From Burkholderiales bacterium RIFCSPLOWO2_12_FULL_61_40 (lineage in GTDB: Bacteria > Pseudomonadota > Gammaproteobacteria > Burkholderiales > Burkholderiaceae_C): DNA of 60,525 nt. Below, one piece after another: positions 45,372 through 53,672 of the stretch (position 1 is its first letter; every line of letters begins with the position of its first letter). The stretch lies in assembly GCA_001770935.1 (NCBI GenBank), contig MESI01000062.1, positions 1 to 60,525 of the forward strand, given 5' to 3'. Both the position numbers and the translations under genes were made by a program. The notes below the pieces were generated by a model. That model made no database searches. It was not told where the DNA came from and saw nothing but the letters and a program-made list of their open reading frames with translations.

Positions 45372-46289
45372 ATGAAAGCCGACAACATTCTGCAGACCAT
45401 TGGCAACACCCCGCATGTGCGCATCAACCGCCTGTTTGGCAGCGCCCACAACGTATGGATCAAGTCCGAGCGCAGCAACCCCGGAGGCTCCATCAAGGAC
45501 CGCATCGCCCTGGCCATGGTGGAGGCGGCCGAGAAAAGCGGCGATCTGCAGCCCGGCGCCACCATCATCGAGCCCACCTCGGGCAACACCGGCGTGGGAC
45601 TGGCCATGGTGGCTGCGGTCAAGGGCTATAAGCTGATTCTGGTGATGCCCGACAGCATGTCGGTGGAGCGCCGCCGCCTGATGCTGGCCTACGGCGCGTC
45701 GTTTGATCTCACACCGCGTGAAAAAGGCATGAAGGGCTCCATCGCCCGCGCCCAGGAACTGGCGGCCACCATTCCCGGCGCCTGGATTCCCCAGCAGTTC
45801 GAAAACCCCGCCAACATTGAGGTGCATGCGCGCACCACGGCCCAGGAAATCCTGGCCGACTTCCCCGATGGCATCGACGTCCTCATCACCGGCGTGGGCA
45901 CCGGCGGCCACATCAGCGGAGTGGCCCAGGTGCTCAAAGCGAAGTGGCCCCAGCTCAAGGTCTACGCGGTGGAACCGGCACTGTCGCCCGTGATCTCGGG
46001 TGGCGCCCCGGCGCCTCACCCCATCCAGGGTCTTGGCGCGGGCTTTATCCCCAAAAACCTGATAACCGAACTACTGGACGGCACCATCCTGGTGGACGCC
46101 GAACCGGCCCGCGAAATGGGGCGCCGTTGCGCCGCCGAAGAAGGCATTTTGGTGGGCATCTCCAGCGGCGCCACCCTGGCGGCCATCGCGCAAAAGCTGC
46201 CCGATCTGCCAGCGGGCGCCACGGTGCTGGGCTTCAACTACGACACCGGCGAGCGTTATCTGTCGGTGGAGGGATTTTTGCCCGCCTGA
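45372..46289 (+). CDS. Cysteine synthase (O-acetylserine sulfhydrylase, PLP-dependent)
   Basis: A 305-residue PLP enzyme that makes cysteine from O-acetylserine and sulfide. The PLP lysine is in [11 protein letters not shown] (about residue 43), the substrate loop is [13 protein letters not shown] (about 74-86), and the phosphate loop [10 protein letters not shown] (about 176-185). It resembles CysK more than CysM in length, but the symbol is not certain. It is divergent from rnpB, and the 96-bp gap between holds both promoters. Confidence 0.93.
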   Translation: MKADNILQTIGNTPHVRINRLFGSAHNVWIKSERSNPGGSIKDRIALAMVEAAEKSGDLQPGATIIEPTSGNTGVGLAMVAAVKGYKLILVMPDSMSVERRRLMLAYGASFDLTPREKGMKGSIARAQELAATIPGAWIPQQFENPANIEVHARTTAQEILADFPDGIDVLITGVGTGGHISGVAQVLKAKWPQLKVYAVEPALSPVISGGAPAPHPIQGLGAGFIPKNLITELLDGTILVDAEPAREMGRRCAAEEGILVGISSGATLAAIAQKLPDLPAGATVLGFNYDTGERYLSVEGFLPA

Positions 46290-46330
46290 CAGACCCGCCG
46301 GATAGTGCCGGTAAACCGCTTTGCGCACCC

Positions 46331-46358
46331 AGGCCCCGACCGAAAGGCGGGGCCTTTA
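46331..46358 (+). terminator. Intrinsic terminator of the cysteine synthase gene
   Basis: AGGCCCCG and CGGGGCCT form an 8-bp GC-rich stem with a 9-nt loop, followed by TTATC. It lies 41 bp after the stop. Confidence 0.7.
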
Positions 46359-46393
46359 TCATTGCAGCCCTGCTTGATAACCACGAGCCCGCC

Positions 46394-48247
46394 ATGCTAC
46401 GCATCTCCGAACTCAAACTCCCCCTGACCGCCTTGCCGGTGGACACCCGCCGCGCCGCCGACGCGCCCAGCGAAACCGACGAAGACCGCACACCGCCACC
46501 ACAGCCCATCGCCGCGCTCACCCGCCTGGCGGCGCAAACCCTGGGCGTATCCGAATCCGACATCCTCCTCCTTCAGGTGTTCAAGCGCAGTTTTGACGCC
46601 CGCAAGGCCGAACTGCTGGCGGTCTATATCGTGGATCTGGAGCTCGCCCCCGCCCAGGAGTCCGCCGCACTGGCCAAGTTTGCAAACAACTCGCACATTA
46701 ACGCCACGCCCGACATGGCCTACCGCCCGGTAGGACAAGCGCCTGGGGTCTTGGAGCTGCGCCCCGTGGTGGTCGGTTTTGGCCCCTGCGGCATGTTCGC
46801 CGCATTGGTACTGGCGCAAATGGGCTTTTGCCCCATCGTGCTGGAGCGCGGCACCACGGTACGCCAGCGCACCAAGGACACCTGGGGCCTGTGGCGCAAA
46901 AAGGAGCTGAACCCCGAGAGCAATGTGCAGTTTGGCGAAGGCGGCGCGGGCACTTTTTCGGACGGCAAGCTGTACAGCCAGATCAAGGACCCGCGTCACC
47001 TGGGGCGCAAGGTGATGCACGAGTTTGTCAAGGCGGGTGCGCCCGCCGACATTCTGGTGGAGGCCCATCCCCACATTGGCACGTTCAAGCTGGTCAAGGT
47101 GGTGGAAAACATCCGTGAACAGATCATTGCGCTGGGCGGCGAGGTGCGCTTTGAGCAACGCGTGACCGATGTGCTATTAAAAAAGGAGCTTCCCACGCAT
47201 ATTCTGCACGGGCTACAGGTTAAAAACCTTGCAGATGGCAGCGAATACGAGCTACCGGCCAGCCATGTGGTCATGGCGCTTGGCCACAGCGCACGCGACA
47301 CCTTTGCCATGCTGTTTGAGCGCGGCGTGGCCATGCAGGCCAAGCCCTTCTCGGTGGGCTTTCGCATCGAACACCCGCAAGGCGTGATTGACCGCGCCCG
47401 CTGGGGACGCCACGCGGGCCACCCGCTCTTGGGTGCCGCCGACTACAAACTGGTGCACCACGCCCAAAATGGACGCGGCGTCTACAGCTTTTGCATGTGC
47501 CCGGGCGGCACCGTGGTGGCGGCGACCTCGGAGCCTGGCCGCGTGGTCACCAATGGCATGAGCCAATATTCGCGCAACGAGCGCAACGCCAACGCCGGCA
47601 TTGTGGTCGGCATTGAGCCGCCCGACTACCCCCAAGATGCGGCGGCCTTTGTGCAGGCCTTTGGCCCTGAGGCCGGGGAGCGCTACGCCAGCGAGGCCGC
47701 GCAGCGGCAACAAGCAGGCGCGTGGCCTGCCGCTGATGCCACCCACCCGCTGGCCGGCATCGCCTTGCAGCGCCAACTGGAATCGGGCGCCTATGTGCTG
47801 GGCGGCAGCAATTACGAGGCACCCGGACAACTGGTGGGGGACTTCATCGCTGGTCGTGCATCCACCGGCTTTGGCTCGGTGTTGCCGTCGTACAAACCCG
47901 GCGTCAAGCTGGGCGACCTGGCCCCCAGCCTGCCGCACTACGCGATCGAAGCCATCCGCGAAGCCCTGCCCGCCTTTGGCCGCAAGATCAAGGGCTTTGA
48001 CATGGCCGACGCGGTGCTGACCGGGGTGGAAACACGCACCTCCTCCCCCTTGAAGATTCCCCGGGGCGACGACCTGCAAAGTGTGAACGTACGGGGTCTG
48101 TACCCGGCGGGCGAAGGCGCCAGCTATGCGGGCGGCATTTTGTCGGCCGGGGTGGACGGCATCAAAGTGGCCGAGGCGATGGCCCACAGCTTGCTGGGGA
48201 TGGCGAATCCTGCCGCCTCCCGAACCATGGACCCACAGACCCGATGA
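46394..48247 (+). CDS. NAD(P)/FAD-dependent oxidoreductase of unknown substrate
   Basis: A 617-residue flavoprotein. After about 115 N-terminal residues comes the dinucleotide fold PVVVGFGPCGMFAALVLAQ with VLERG, then the distinctive FGEGGAGTFSDGKLYSQIKD. GLYPAGEGASYAGGILSAGVDG near the end is the second FAD motif. This is the large uncharacterised dehydrogenase group sometimes labelled FAD-dependent dehydrogenase. A short interspersed repeat encodes about residues 261-275 (LLKKELPTHILHGLQ). It is co-translated with the ankyrin gene (ATGA). Confidence 0.85.
   Translation: MLRISELKLPLTALPVDTRRAADAPSETDEDRTPPPQPIAALTRLAAQTLGVSESDILLLQVFKRSFDARKAELLAVYIVDLELAPAQESAALAKFANNSHINATPDMAYRPVGQAPGVLELRPVVVGFGPCGMFAALVLAQMGFCPIVLERGTTVRQRTKDTWGLWRKKELNPESNVQFGEGGAGTFSDGKLYSQIKDPRHLGRKVMHEFVKAGAPADILVEAHPHIGTFKLVKVVENIREQIIALGGEVRFEQRVTDVLLKKELPTHILHGLQVKNLADGSEYELPASHVVMALGHSARDTFAMLFERGVAMQAKPFSVGFRIEHPQGVIDRARWGRHAGHPLLGAADYKLVHHAQNGRGVYSFCMCPGGTVVAATSEPGRVVTNGMSQYSRNERNANAGIVVGIEPPDYPQDAAAFVQAFGPEAGERYASEAAQRQQAGAWPAADATHPLAGIALQRQLESGAYVLGGSNYEAPGQLVGDFIAGRASTGFGSVLPSYKPGVKLGDLAPSLPHYAIEAIREALPAFGRKIKGFDMADAVLTGVETRTSSPLKIPRGDDLQSVNVRGLYPAGEGASYAGGILSAGVDGIKVAEAMAHSLLGMANPAASRTMDPQTR
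47173..47219 (+). repeat. Short interspersed repeat, copy 7 (inside the flavoprotein gene)
   Basis: It reads GCTATTAAAAAAGGAGC, CCCACGCA, then GCACGGGCTACAGG. It is translated on the same strand as LLKKELPTHILHGLQ, in the same frame as the copy in the MBL gene. Confidence 0.75.
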
Positions 48248-48672
48248 ACGATTGGAAACTTCTGCAAATGATCAAGGCTTGCGGCTGGCCCCTGGCCCCG
48301 GAGCTTCTCGCCAGCGACGCCAATTTCAACGCCCGCTTGGATGGCGGGCTGGTGCCGCTGCACTGGGCCTGCGCCCAGGGCAAGGCCGGGTTGGTGAAGC
48401 ACATGATTCAGCACGGGGCGAATGTGCAGGACGCCGCCGACGACGGACAAACACCGCTCACCCTGGCGCTGAATGCGGGGAGCTTTCAGGTGGTGATGCT
48501 GGTCATCGACCGGCTCAAGGCGCTAGCCGCGCCGCCTCCAGACTTGGCACTGCGCAAGCGCCTCACCGAAAGCTTCAGCAAGGGCCATACGGACGCCAGA
48601 AACCGCCTGGTGCAGACGCTGAAGGACTGGGACCGCATCGCCAAGAAGGCGGGCACAGCCCCCGCGCCCTGA
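48244..48672 (+). CDS. Small ankyrin-repeat protein
   Basis: A 142-residue soluble protein with two ankyrin motifs: VPLHWACAQGKAGLVKHMIQ followed by HGANVQDAADDG, and QTPLTLALNAGSFQVVMLVI. The C-terminal 50 residues are basic and helical. Ankyrin repeats mediate protein binding; no partner is evident. Its ATG overlaps the flavoprotein stop, so the two may be partners. Confidence 0.82.
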   Translation: MNDWKLLQMIKACGWPLAPELLASDANFNARLDGGLVPLHWACAQGKAGLVKHMIQHGANVQDAADDGQTPLTLALNAGSFQVVMLVIDRLKALAAPPPDLALRKRLTESFSKGHTDARNRLVQTLKDWDRIAKKAGTAPAP

Positions 48673-48863
48673 CTCGACCTGGCCCGGGCCGGGCTAGGCT
48701 GCACGCGCGAGCACGACCAGGGGTATCGGAAGAGAAGGGAAATGTTGGACTTGCACACATGGTGGTCACCAAGATCACTGGCTGCCAACTTTCAAAAATG
48801 AATGTCAGGTATCGAGCGCGACGTCATTCGGTTGGGCAGCGGAAGCAGACCTTGTCGGCACCG

Positions 48864-49215
48864 GTTTGTGGGGGCCGTTGCCGCAGGGGTAGATGGTTCC
48901 GCTCATGTCCCCCGAACCGGGCTGCGCCCGGTTCTCCTCCTTTACTTCGCTGCACCATCCACCCCAGCGGCAACGGCGGCCAGCTGTGTTGGTATGCCAT
49001 GTATTGATACCTGTGCATACCAAGCACGCTGGCAGACTGGGGACGCAGTGGCGTTCAGCGCAGTGAGGTTAAGGAGGAGCCCGCAGGGCGGGGGACACGA
49101 ACGGAGCTGAACGCCGCTACGTCCCCAGTCCCGAAGTGCCACAGCCCCCGGTGTGCCGACATTCCTCTCAACGGTTTTGAAATTCGTCTTTGAAATGGCT
49201 GCAATGTGTCTTCAA
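48864..49215 (+). repeat. Triple-stem-loop element, copy A (352 bp)
   Basis: This matches the reverse complement of 57689-58040 over its whole length, with roughly 85-90 % identity by eye. It has three stem-loops: stem 1 (CCGTTGCCGC at 48875 with GCGGCAACGG at 48967), a middle stem (TTGGTATGC at 48989 with GCATACCAA at 49015), and stem 2 (49035-49059 with 49106-49130). Stem 1 encloses a small hairpin (48914-48934). No plausible gene is present. The flanks 48673-48863 and 49216-49283 hold nothing I recognise. Confidence 0.85.
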
Positions 49216-49283
49216 GAGACATTCACGGGCCAGCGCTAAGCTGGCAGCATCCAACGTGAAGTCACAAGAGTCACCACAGTTTT

Positions 49284-49326
49284 GCTACCAATTTAGTAGC
49301 TGCTTGCGCAGCATCCATAAGGGCCA
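49284..49326 (+). repeat. Short interspersed repeat, copy 8 (intergenic)
   Basis: It reads GCTACCAATTTAGTAGCTGC, TTGCGCA, then CATAAGGGCC. It is intergenic, between element A and the LysE-family gene. Confidence 0.75.
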
Positions 49327-49383
49327 AGCACGGATGTGGCTGCAAAAAACAACCATGCGTGTCCTGCGCCGATGGACTCACCG

Positions 49384-50013
49384 TCAGTCCGCGCGTTTGA
49401 ACATCGCCAGCAAGGACCCCGCCATCACAAAAAACGAGCCGAAGACGCGGTTCATGGCGCGGATATGGCTGGGTGCCTTCAAGGCGCCCAGCACCCGCGC
49501 GGCCAGCGCGGTGTAACCGGCCATGACCACCAGATCGGTGAAGCCCAGGGTGGCTCCAATGACCAGGTACTGTGGCAGCAAGGGCTGCGACAGGTTCATG
49601 AACTGGGGCACCACCGCCAGCAGAAACACCGTGCCCTTGGGGTTGACGGCGTTGATCATCCAGGCTTTGAGAATCATGGAGCGGCGGGTGATCTGTGCGC
49701 CCCCGTCCTGCTCGGCCACCATGGGCGCCGCGGGTGCGCGCCACTGCTGAATGCCCAGCCACACCAGGTAGGCCACCCCGGCCCACTTGACCACCTGGAA
49801 GGCCGTGCTGGACGCTGCCACCAGCGCGCCCAGGCCGACACCGACCACGATGACTTGTGTCCAGATGCCCAGCACCAGGCCAAAGGTGGTGAAGTAGCCA
49901 CGGCGAAAGCCGTGGTTCAGCCCCGCGCTCATGGCGGCGACTGCACCGGCGCCGGGTGAAATGCTGATAGCCCAGGAGGCGGCAAAAAAGGCAAGCCAGG
50001 TGGAAAGTTCCAT
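49384..50013 (-). CDS. LysE/RhtB-family amino acid exporter
   Basis: A 209-residue membrane protein with six helices. The family signature is SISPGAGAVAAMSAGLNHGFRRG, an SPGP-like glycine/proline motif, and KAWMINAVNPKGTVFLLAVVPQF is the second conserved stretch. It would export amino acids or similar metabolites. I chose the ATG at 50013 (MELSTWLAFFAASWAIS), which has GGAA upstream and a normal first helix. It is divergent from the hemerythrin gene. Confidence 0.9.
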   Translation of the reverse strand: MELSTWLAFFAASWAISISPGAGAVAAMSAGLNHGFRRGYFTTFGLVLGIWTQVIVVGVGLGALVAASSTAFQVVKWAGVAYLVWLGIQQWRAPAAPMVAEQDGGAQITRRSMILKAWMINAVNPKGTVFLLAVVPQFMNLSQPLLPQYLVIGATLGFTDLVVMAGYTALAARVLGALKAPSHIRAMNRVFGSFFVMAGSLLAMFKRAD

Positions 50014-50126
50014 GATGAATACCGGTGGGAGTGGACCTGGCGTTGTAACACACCCAGGGCGCTGGGCCGCACAAACACGCATGCCTTGCAGGGATAAATA
50101 ACATGCATCTGCTGGCTATGTTTTAA

Positions 50127-50149
50127 TAGATGCATATTAGATGCTTCTT
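50127..50149 (+). promoter_or_regulatory. NsrR-like operator upstream of the hemerythrin gene
   Basis: AGATGCAT, ATT, then AGATGCTTCTT form an imperfect inverted repeat that agrees with the nitric-oxide-sensing NsrR consensus at about 18 of 23 positions by eye. Another ATGCATCT half-site lies at 50103-50110. It is 35 bp upstream of the start. Confidence 0.5.
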
Positions 50150-50183
50150 TATTTTCCATCTCTCCAACCCGAAAGGACCCGCC

Positions 50184-50594
50184 ATGAACATCGACAAATT
50201 CAAGGACCAGCACGTTGACATTCTGGACGGCATCGCTGCGCTGCGAAAAGCCACCCAAGCGGGAATCCACGGCAATGCCGCCGAAATTGCCAAGCTGATT
50301 GTGACCATGAGTTCCACCATCAAGTTGCATCTGGCCGTGGAAGACCAGTTCCTGTACCCCGCATTACAAAGCGGGAGCAACGCCTCCCTGGCCAAGATGG
50401 GCAAAAAATTTCAGAATGAGATGGGTGCGATTGCATCGGCCTATATGGGGTTTGCGGGCCGCTGGAACCAGGCGGCCAAGGTTTCGGCTGACCCCGAGGG
50501 CTTCCGCTCTGACGCCAACACGGTGCTCAAAGTCCTCCATGGCCGGATGCAGAAAGAAAACACGGTTTTCTATCCGGCCATCGAAGCGCAATAG
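50184..50594 (+). CDS. Hemerythrin-domain protein
   Basis: A 136-residue four-helix hemerythrin-like protein that would hold a di-iron site binding O2 or NO. Candidate ligands are His in KFKDQHVDILDG, His and Glu in IKLHLAVEDQFLYP, and His and Glu in VLKVLHGRMQKENTVFYP. It is soluble, with no signal peptide. GAAAGG precedes the ATG. The HD-GYP gene follows 40 bp later, so the two may form one transcript under an NsrR-like site. Confidence 0.88.
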   Translation: MNIDKFKDQHVDILDGIAALRKATQAGIHGNAAEIAKLIVTMSSTIKLHLAVEDQFLYPALQSGSNASLAKMGKKFQNEMGAIASAYMGFAGRWNQAAKVSADPEGFRSDANTVLKVLHGRMQKENTVFYPAIEAQ

Positions 50595-50634
50595 AACGCT
50601 TAGCCTGGCTTGACCAGGCATTCTGGAGCCCTGC

Positions 50635-51978
50635 ATGCCCCCACCAGCGGACGAAATCGACATCCCCTTGTTTGACATGGTGCTCTGTTTTTCCAGAGCC
50701 ATCGACTTTCTTCACCCTAAAATTTCAGAGCACCACCTGCGTGTGGCCTACGTGGCGTCTTGCCTGGCAGAGGAACTCGGTTTGGACCGCGAGGAAACCC
50801 AAAATGTGCTCATCGCCGGTGCGCTGCACGATGTGGCGGCCGTGTCCTGCGTCACACGGCTGCACTCCTTTGAGGATGCCCTGGCTTATTACCACGACAG
50901 CAGCCCGCAATTTTCCGATGATCTGCACCAACATGGGCGGGAGGGCTACCTGCTGCTGCGGGATTTCACGCCTTTTGCCGAGGCGGCCCAGGTCATTCGC
51001 TTTCACCACGTCAATTGGGATTTTGGCCGGGGCAGCGCGTTCCAGGGTGCGCCGGTGCCTCTGTCCAGCCATATTTTGCGTCTTGCGGACCGCGTCGCGG
51101 TACTGCCAAATGACGAACAAAACATACTGAGCCAAGTGGCAGACATTCGCGCAACGGTGATCGCCGGGGCCGCCTCCTTGTTCAAGCCCGAAGTGGTCTC
51201 GGCCTTTGAATCCATCTCCGAAAAGGAGTCCTTCTGGCTTGACCTGACCAATCGGCACAAGGAGGCCATTCTGAAAAAGCGCTTCGGCGCCCCCAAAGTG
51301 CGGCTCCACCTGGATGGACTTCACCAGCTGTCGCGCATTTTCGGAAAAATCATCGACTACCGCAGCCCCTTCACGGCCACCCACTCCAGCGGCGTTGCCG
51401 CCATCAGTGAAGAACTCGCCACCCGCCTGGGCATGCCCACGCCACACAGAAGACTGATCGGGGTGGCGGGCTATTTGCACGACATCGGAAAACTGGCGGT
51501 GCCGACCACGCTGCTCAACAAGCAGGGGAAACTGACGCCCGAGGAAATGGCGATCGTCCGGCAGCACCCCTACTACACGCACCAGATTCTGTCGATGGTG
51601 CCGGGGCTGGAAACGGTGAACACCTGGGCCTCGCTGCACCATGAGCGGCTGGACGGCACGGGTTACCCCTTTCGCACCCGCGACATCCCGCTCGGTGCAC
51701 GCATCGTCGCCGTGGCAGACATCTTCACGGCGATCACCGAGAACCGCCCCTACCGCGCCGGAATGGACCGGGCGCAGTGCCTGGCCGTGCTGGACCAACT
51801 CGTATCAGAAGGGGCCATCGACGGCGATGTGGTGGCGGTGCTGCGGGGCGATTTCGAGGAAATTCACCACATCCGCAGCCGGTCGCAGCAAGCGTTCGCC
51901 CCTACGATTTTTGCAGCGCGGCAATACGCTCTTCAATCGGAGGATGGGTCGAGAACAGTTGCCCAATGCCGCCGGTGA
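50635..51978 (+). CDS. HD-GYP domain protein (candidate c-di-GMP phosphodiesterase)
   Basis: A 447-residue soluble protein with two HD-type domains. The N-terminal one has [16 protein letters not shown] and GALHDVAA but no GYP. The C-terminal one is a full [32 protein letters not shown], and [11 protein letters not shown] (about residues 339-349), with [10 protein letters not shown] as the first His. HD-GYP domains hydrolyse c-di-GMP. Its 3' end overlaps the convergent htpX gene by 77 bp. Confidence 0.9.
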   Translation: MPPPADEIDIPLFDMVLCFSRAIDFLHPKISEHHLRVAYVASCLAEELGLDREETQNVLIAGALHDVAAVSCVTRLHSFEDALAYYHDSSPQFSDDLHQHGREGYLLLRDFTPFAEAAQVIRFHHVNWDFGRGSAFQGAPVPLSSHILRLADRVAVLPNDEQNILSQVADIRATVIAGAASLFKPEVVSAFESISEKESFWLDLTNRHKEAILKKRFGAPKVRLHLDGLHQLSRIFGKIIDYRSPFTATHSSGVAAISEELATRLGMPTPHRRLIGVAGYLHDIGKLAVPTTLLNKQGKLTPEEMAIVRQHPYYTHQILSMVPGLETVNTWASLHHERLDGTGYPFRTRDIPLGARIVAVADIFTAITENRPYRAGMDRAQCLAVLDQLVSEGAIDGDVVAVLRGDFEEIHHIRSRSQQAFAPTIFAARQYALQSEDGSRTVAQCRR

Positions 51979-52771
51979 TGCCGAAGGCAGCCACGCTCTT
52001 GGGCAATTCGCCCGGCGTCATGCCGCCCAGGCGGGCCAGGGCGTTGATCATGGGCTGCTTGCGGCCCAGCAACTGGGCGGCACCGGCATCGGCGCGGAAC
52101 TCGCGGTGGCGCGAGAACCAGGCGACCACGATGGCGGCGGCAAAGCCCAGCACGATGTCGAGCACGATGGTGGTGATCATGTAGCCAATACCGGGGCCGC
52201 TGGAGCGTTCGTCGCCCTTGCGCAAAAAGCTGTCCACCGCATAGCCGATGACGCGGCTGAGGAACACCACAAAGGTGTTCATCACGCCCTGAATCAGCGT
52301 CATGGTGACCATGTCGCCGTTGGCGACGTGGGCGATTTCGTGGCCGATCACGGCTTCGATTTCTTCCGGTGTCATGCCGCGCAGCAAACCGGTGGACACG
52401 GCCACCAGGGCTGAATTTTTGAAGGCTCCGGTGGCAAAGGCGTTGGGTTCGCCGTCAAAAATACCGACGTCAGGCATGCCGATGCCGGCCTTGTCGGCCA
52501 GTTTGCGCACGGTTTCCACAATCCAGGCTTCGTCCCCGTTTTGCGGCTGCTCAATGATGCGCACGCCGGAAGTCCATTTGGCCATGGGTTTGCTGATCAA
52601 GAGGGAGATGATGGCGCCGCCAAAGCCCATGACCAAAGCAAAGCCCAGCAAGGCGCTCAAATTCAGGCCACTGGAGGTGAGGTAGCGGTTGACACCGAGC
52701 AAACTGGCCACGATGCCCAGCACCGCGACAACCAATACGTTGGTCAAAACAAACAGAAGAATGCGTTTCAT
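51902..52771 (-). CDS. htpX: Membrane zinc metalloprotease HtpX
   Basis: A 289-residue inner-membrane M48 protease for quality control of membrane proteins. Two N-terminal helices ([19 protein letters not shown] and [18 protein letters not shown]) precede [11 protein letters not shown], the HEXXH zinc motif, with the Glu ligand in [11 protein letters not shown]. Two more helices follow the HEXXH. The start at 52771 is the family start; a longer frame would add 12 residues. The 98-bp gap upstream holds no clear element. Confidence 0.95.
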   Translation of the reverse strand: MKRILLFVLTNVLVVAVLGIVASLLGVNRYLTSSGLNLSALLGFALVMGFGGAIISLLISKPMAKWTSGVRIIEQPQNGDEAWIVETVRKLADKAGIGMPDVGIFDGEPNAFATGAFKNSALVAVSTGLLRGMTPEEIEAVIGHEIAHVANGDMVTMTLIQGVMNTFVVFLSRVIGYAVDSFLRKGDERSSGPGIGYMITTIVLDIVLGFAAAIVVAWFSRHREFRADAGAAQLLGRKQPMINALARLGGMTPGELPKSVAAFGITGGIGQLFSTHPPIEERIAALQKS

Positions 52772-52869
52772 AAAGTCTTTCAAAAACAGCCCAATGAAGG
52801 GAGCCATTGCGCGAATGGTAGGGGCGCCGGGGCCGATTTCAAGCCAGCCCGGCGATCAGCCCACAGAGT

Positions 52870-53667
52870 TTACGGGGTTTTAAGGGGCCGAAATACGCTG
52901 GAATCGGCATAAAACGCGGGGTCCGCATTGGCCGCCCACCAGCCCGGCACACCCAGCACCGGCAGGTGCGCAAAGGGCTTGCTGGCGAGTTTGACGGCGC
53001 TCAGGTCCGCCGCCATCCAGGCGTCCAGTTCTGCTATCGAATTGATAGCTGTTTGCGCACGGTAGACGTGGGCTGTGATGGGTTTTCGTGGTGCAACCAG
53101 CTTCTCCAGCAGCGCATGGCCAAACAGCAGCAGATGGGCCTGTTGCCACAGGGGGCGCAAGTCCACGAACAGCGTGTGCCAGTCTTTGGCGGCGAGTGCG
53201 TCCCACAGGGCATCGGGTGCTTGCAAAAAGGCGGCGTTTTCGTCAAACACCGTGAGCGCATCACGCGCCGGGCCGCGCACCGGCTGGATGCCAGTCTGGG
53301 CGATCTGCGCCACATGCAGGTGGTTGAGGCGGCGTTTGGTCAAAGGAAATTGCAGCCACGCCAAGCCATTGAAAAAATCGTGCAGGCCCTCGCGGGTGGG
53401 GCAGCAGTTGCTCTCAAAAATATAGCCCTCATAGGCTTGGCCCGGAGGCAAATCGCTTTGCGGCACGAAGTGCACCGGGGTGGCTTGCGGTGCCAGGGCG
53501 GCGTTCAGCGCCTGCGCGTTAGACATGCCCGCCGCCACCTGGGCGGCGGTGCCCTGCCCCACCGGCACATACGGCGCCAGCCAGGGCGCGGACCAGTCGA
53601 TGGACTCCACCCGGTCGGACCCCTGTGGCAGAACGGACCCTGCGGGCTTGGGATTTTTCAGCACCAT
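52870..53667 (-). CDS. DUF3025-type protein
   Basis: A 265-residue soluble protein that fits the DUF3025 family (EGYIFESNCCPTREGLHDFF, NGLAWLQFP, TVFDENAAFL). The role is unknown. An interspersed repeat encodes residues about 199-213 (AHVYRAQTAINSIAE). It begins five bases after the NYN gene, so it is probably co-transcribed. Confidence 0.8.
   Translation of the reverse strand: MVLKNPKPAGSVLPQGSDRVESIDWSAPWLAPYVPVGQGTAAQVAAGMSNAQALNAALAPQATPVHFVPQSDLPPGQAYEGYIFESNCCPTREGLHDFFNGLAWLQFPLTKRRLNHLHVAQIAQTGIQPVRGPARDALTVFDENAAFLQAPDALWDALAAKDWHTLFVDLRPLWQQAHLLLFGHALLEKLVAPRKPITAHVYRAQTAINSIAELDAWMAADLSAVKLASKPFAHLPVLGVPGWWAANADPAFYADSSVFRPLKTP
53033..53076 (+). repeat. Short interspersed repeat, copy 9 (inside the DUF3025 gene)
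   Basis: It reads GCTATCGAATTGATAGC, TGTTTGCGCA, then GACGTGGGCTG. It is translated from the opposite strand as AHVYRAQTAINSIA, in the same frame as the copy in dapF. Confidence 0.75.
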
Positions 53668-53672
53668 CGAAC

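Noticed and set aside
48802..49110. Short open frames inside the triple-stem element, with similar frames in the other copy
   Set aside because: The frames exist because the DNA is repeated. Differences between copies follow the stems, not codon positions, and there is no ribosome-binding site.
48864..49215. Integron attC site or CRISPR repeat
   Set aside because: There is no GTTRRRY-type core or L/R box arrangement of attC, no integrase nearby other than XerC, and no regular spacers. Nothing CRISPR-like was seen elsewhere in the window.
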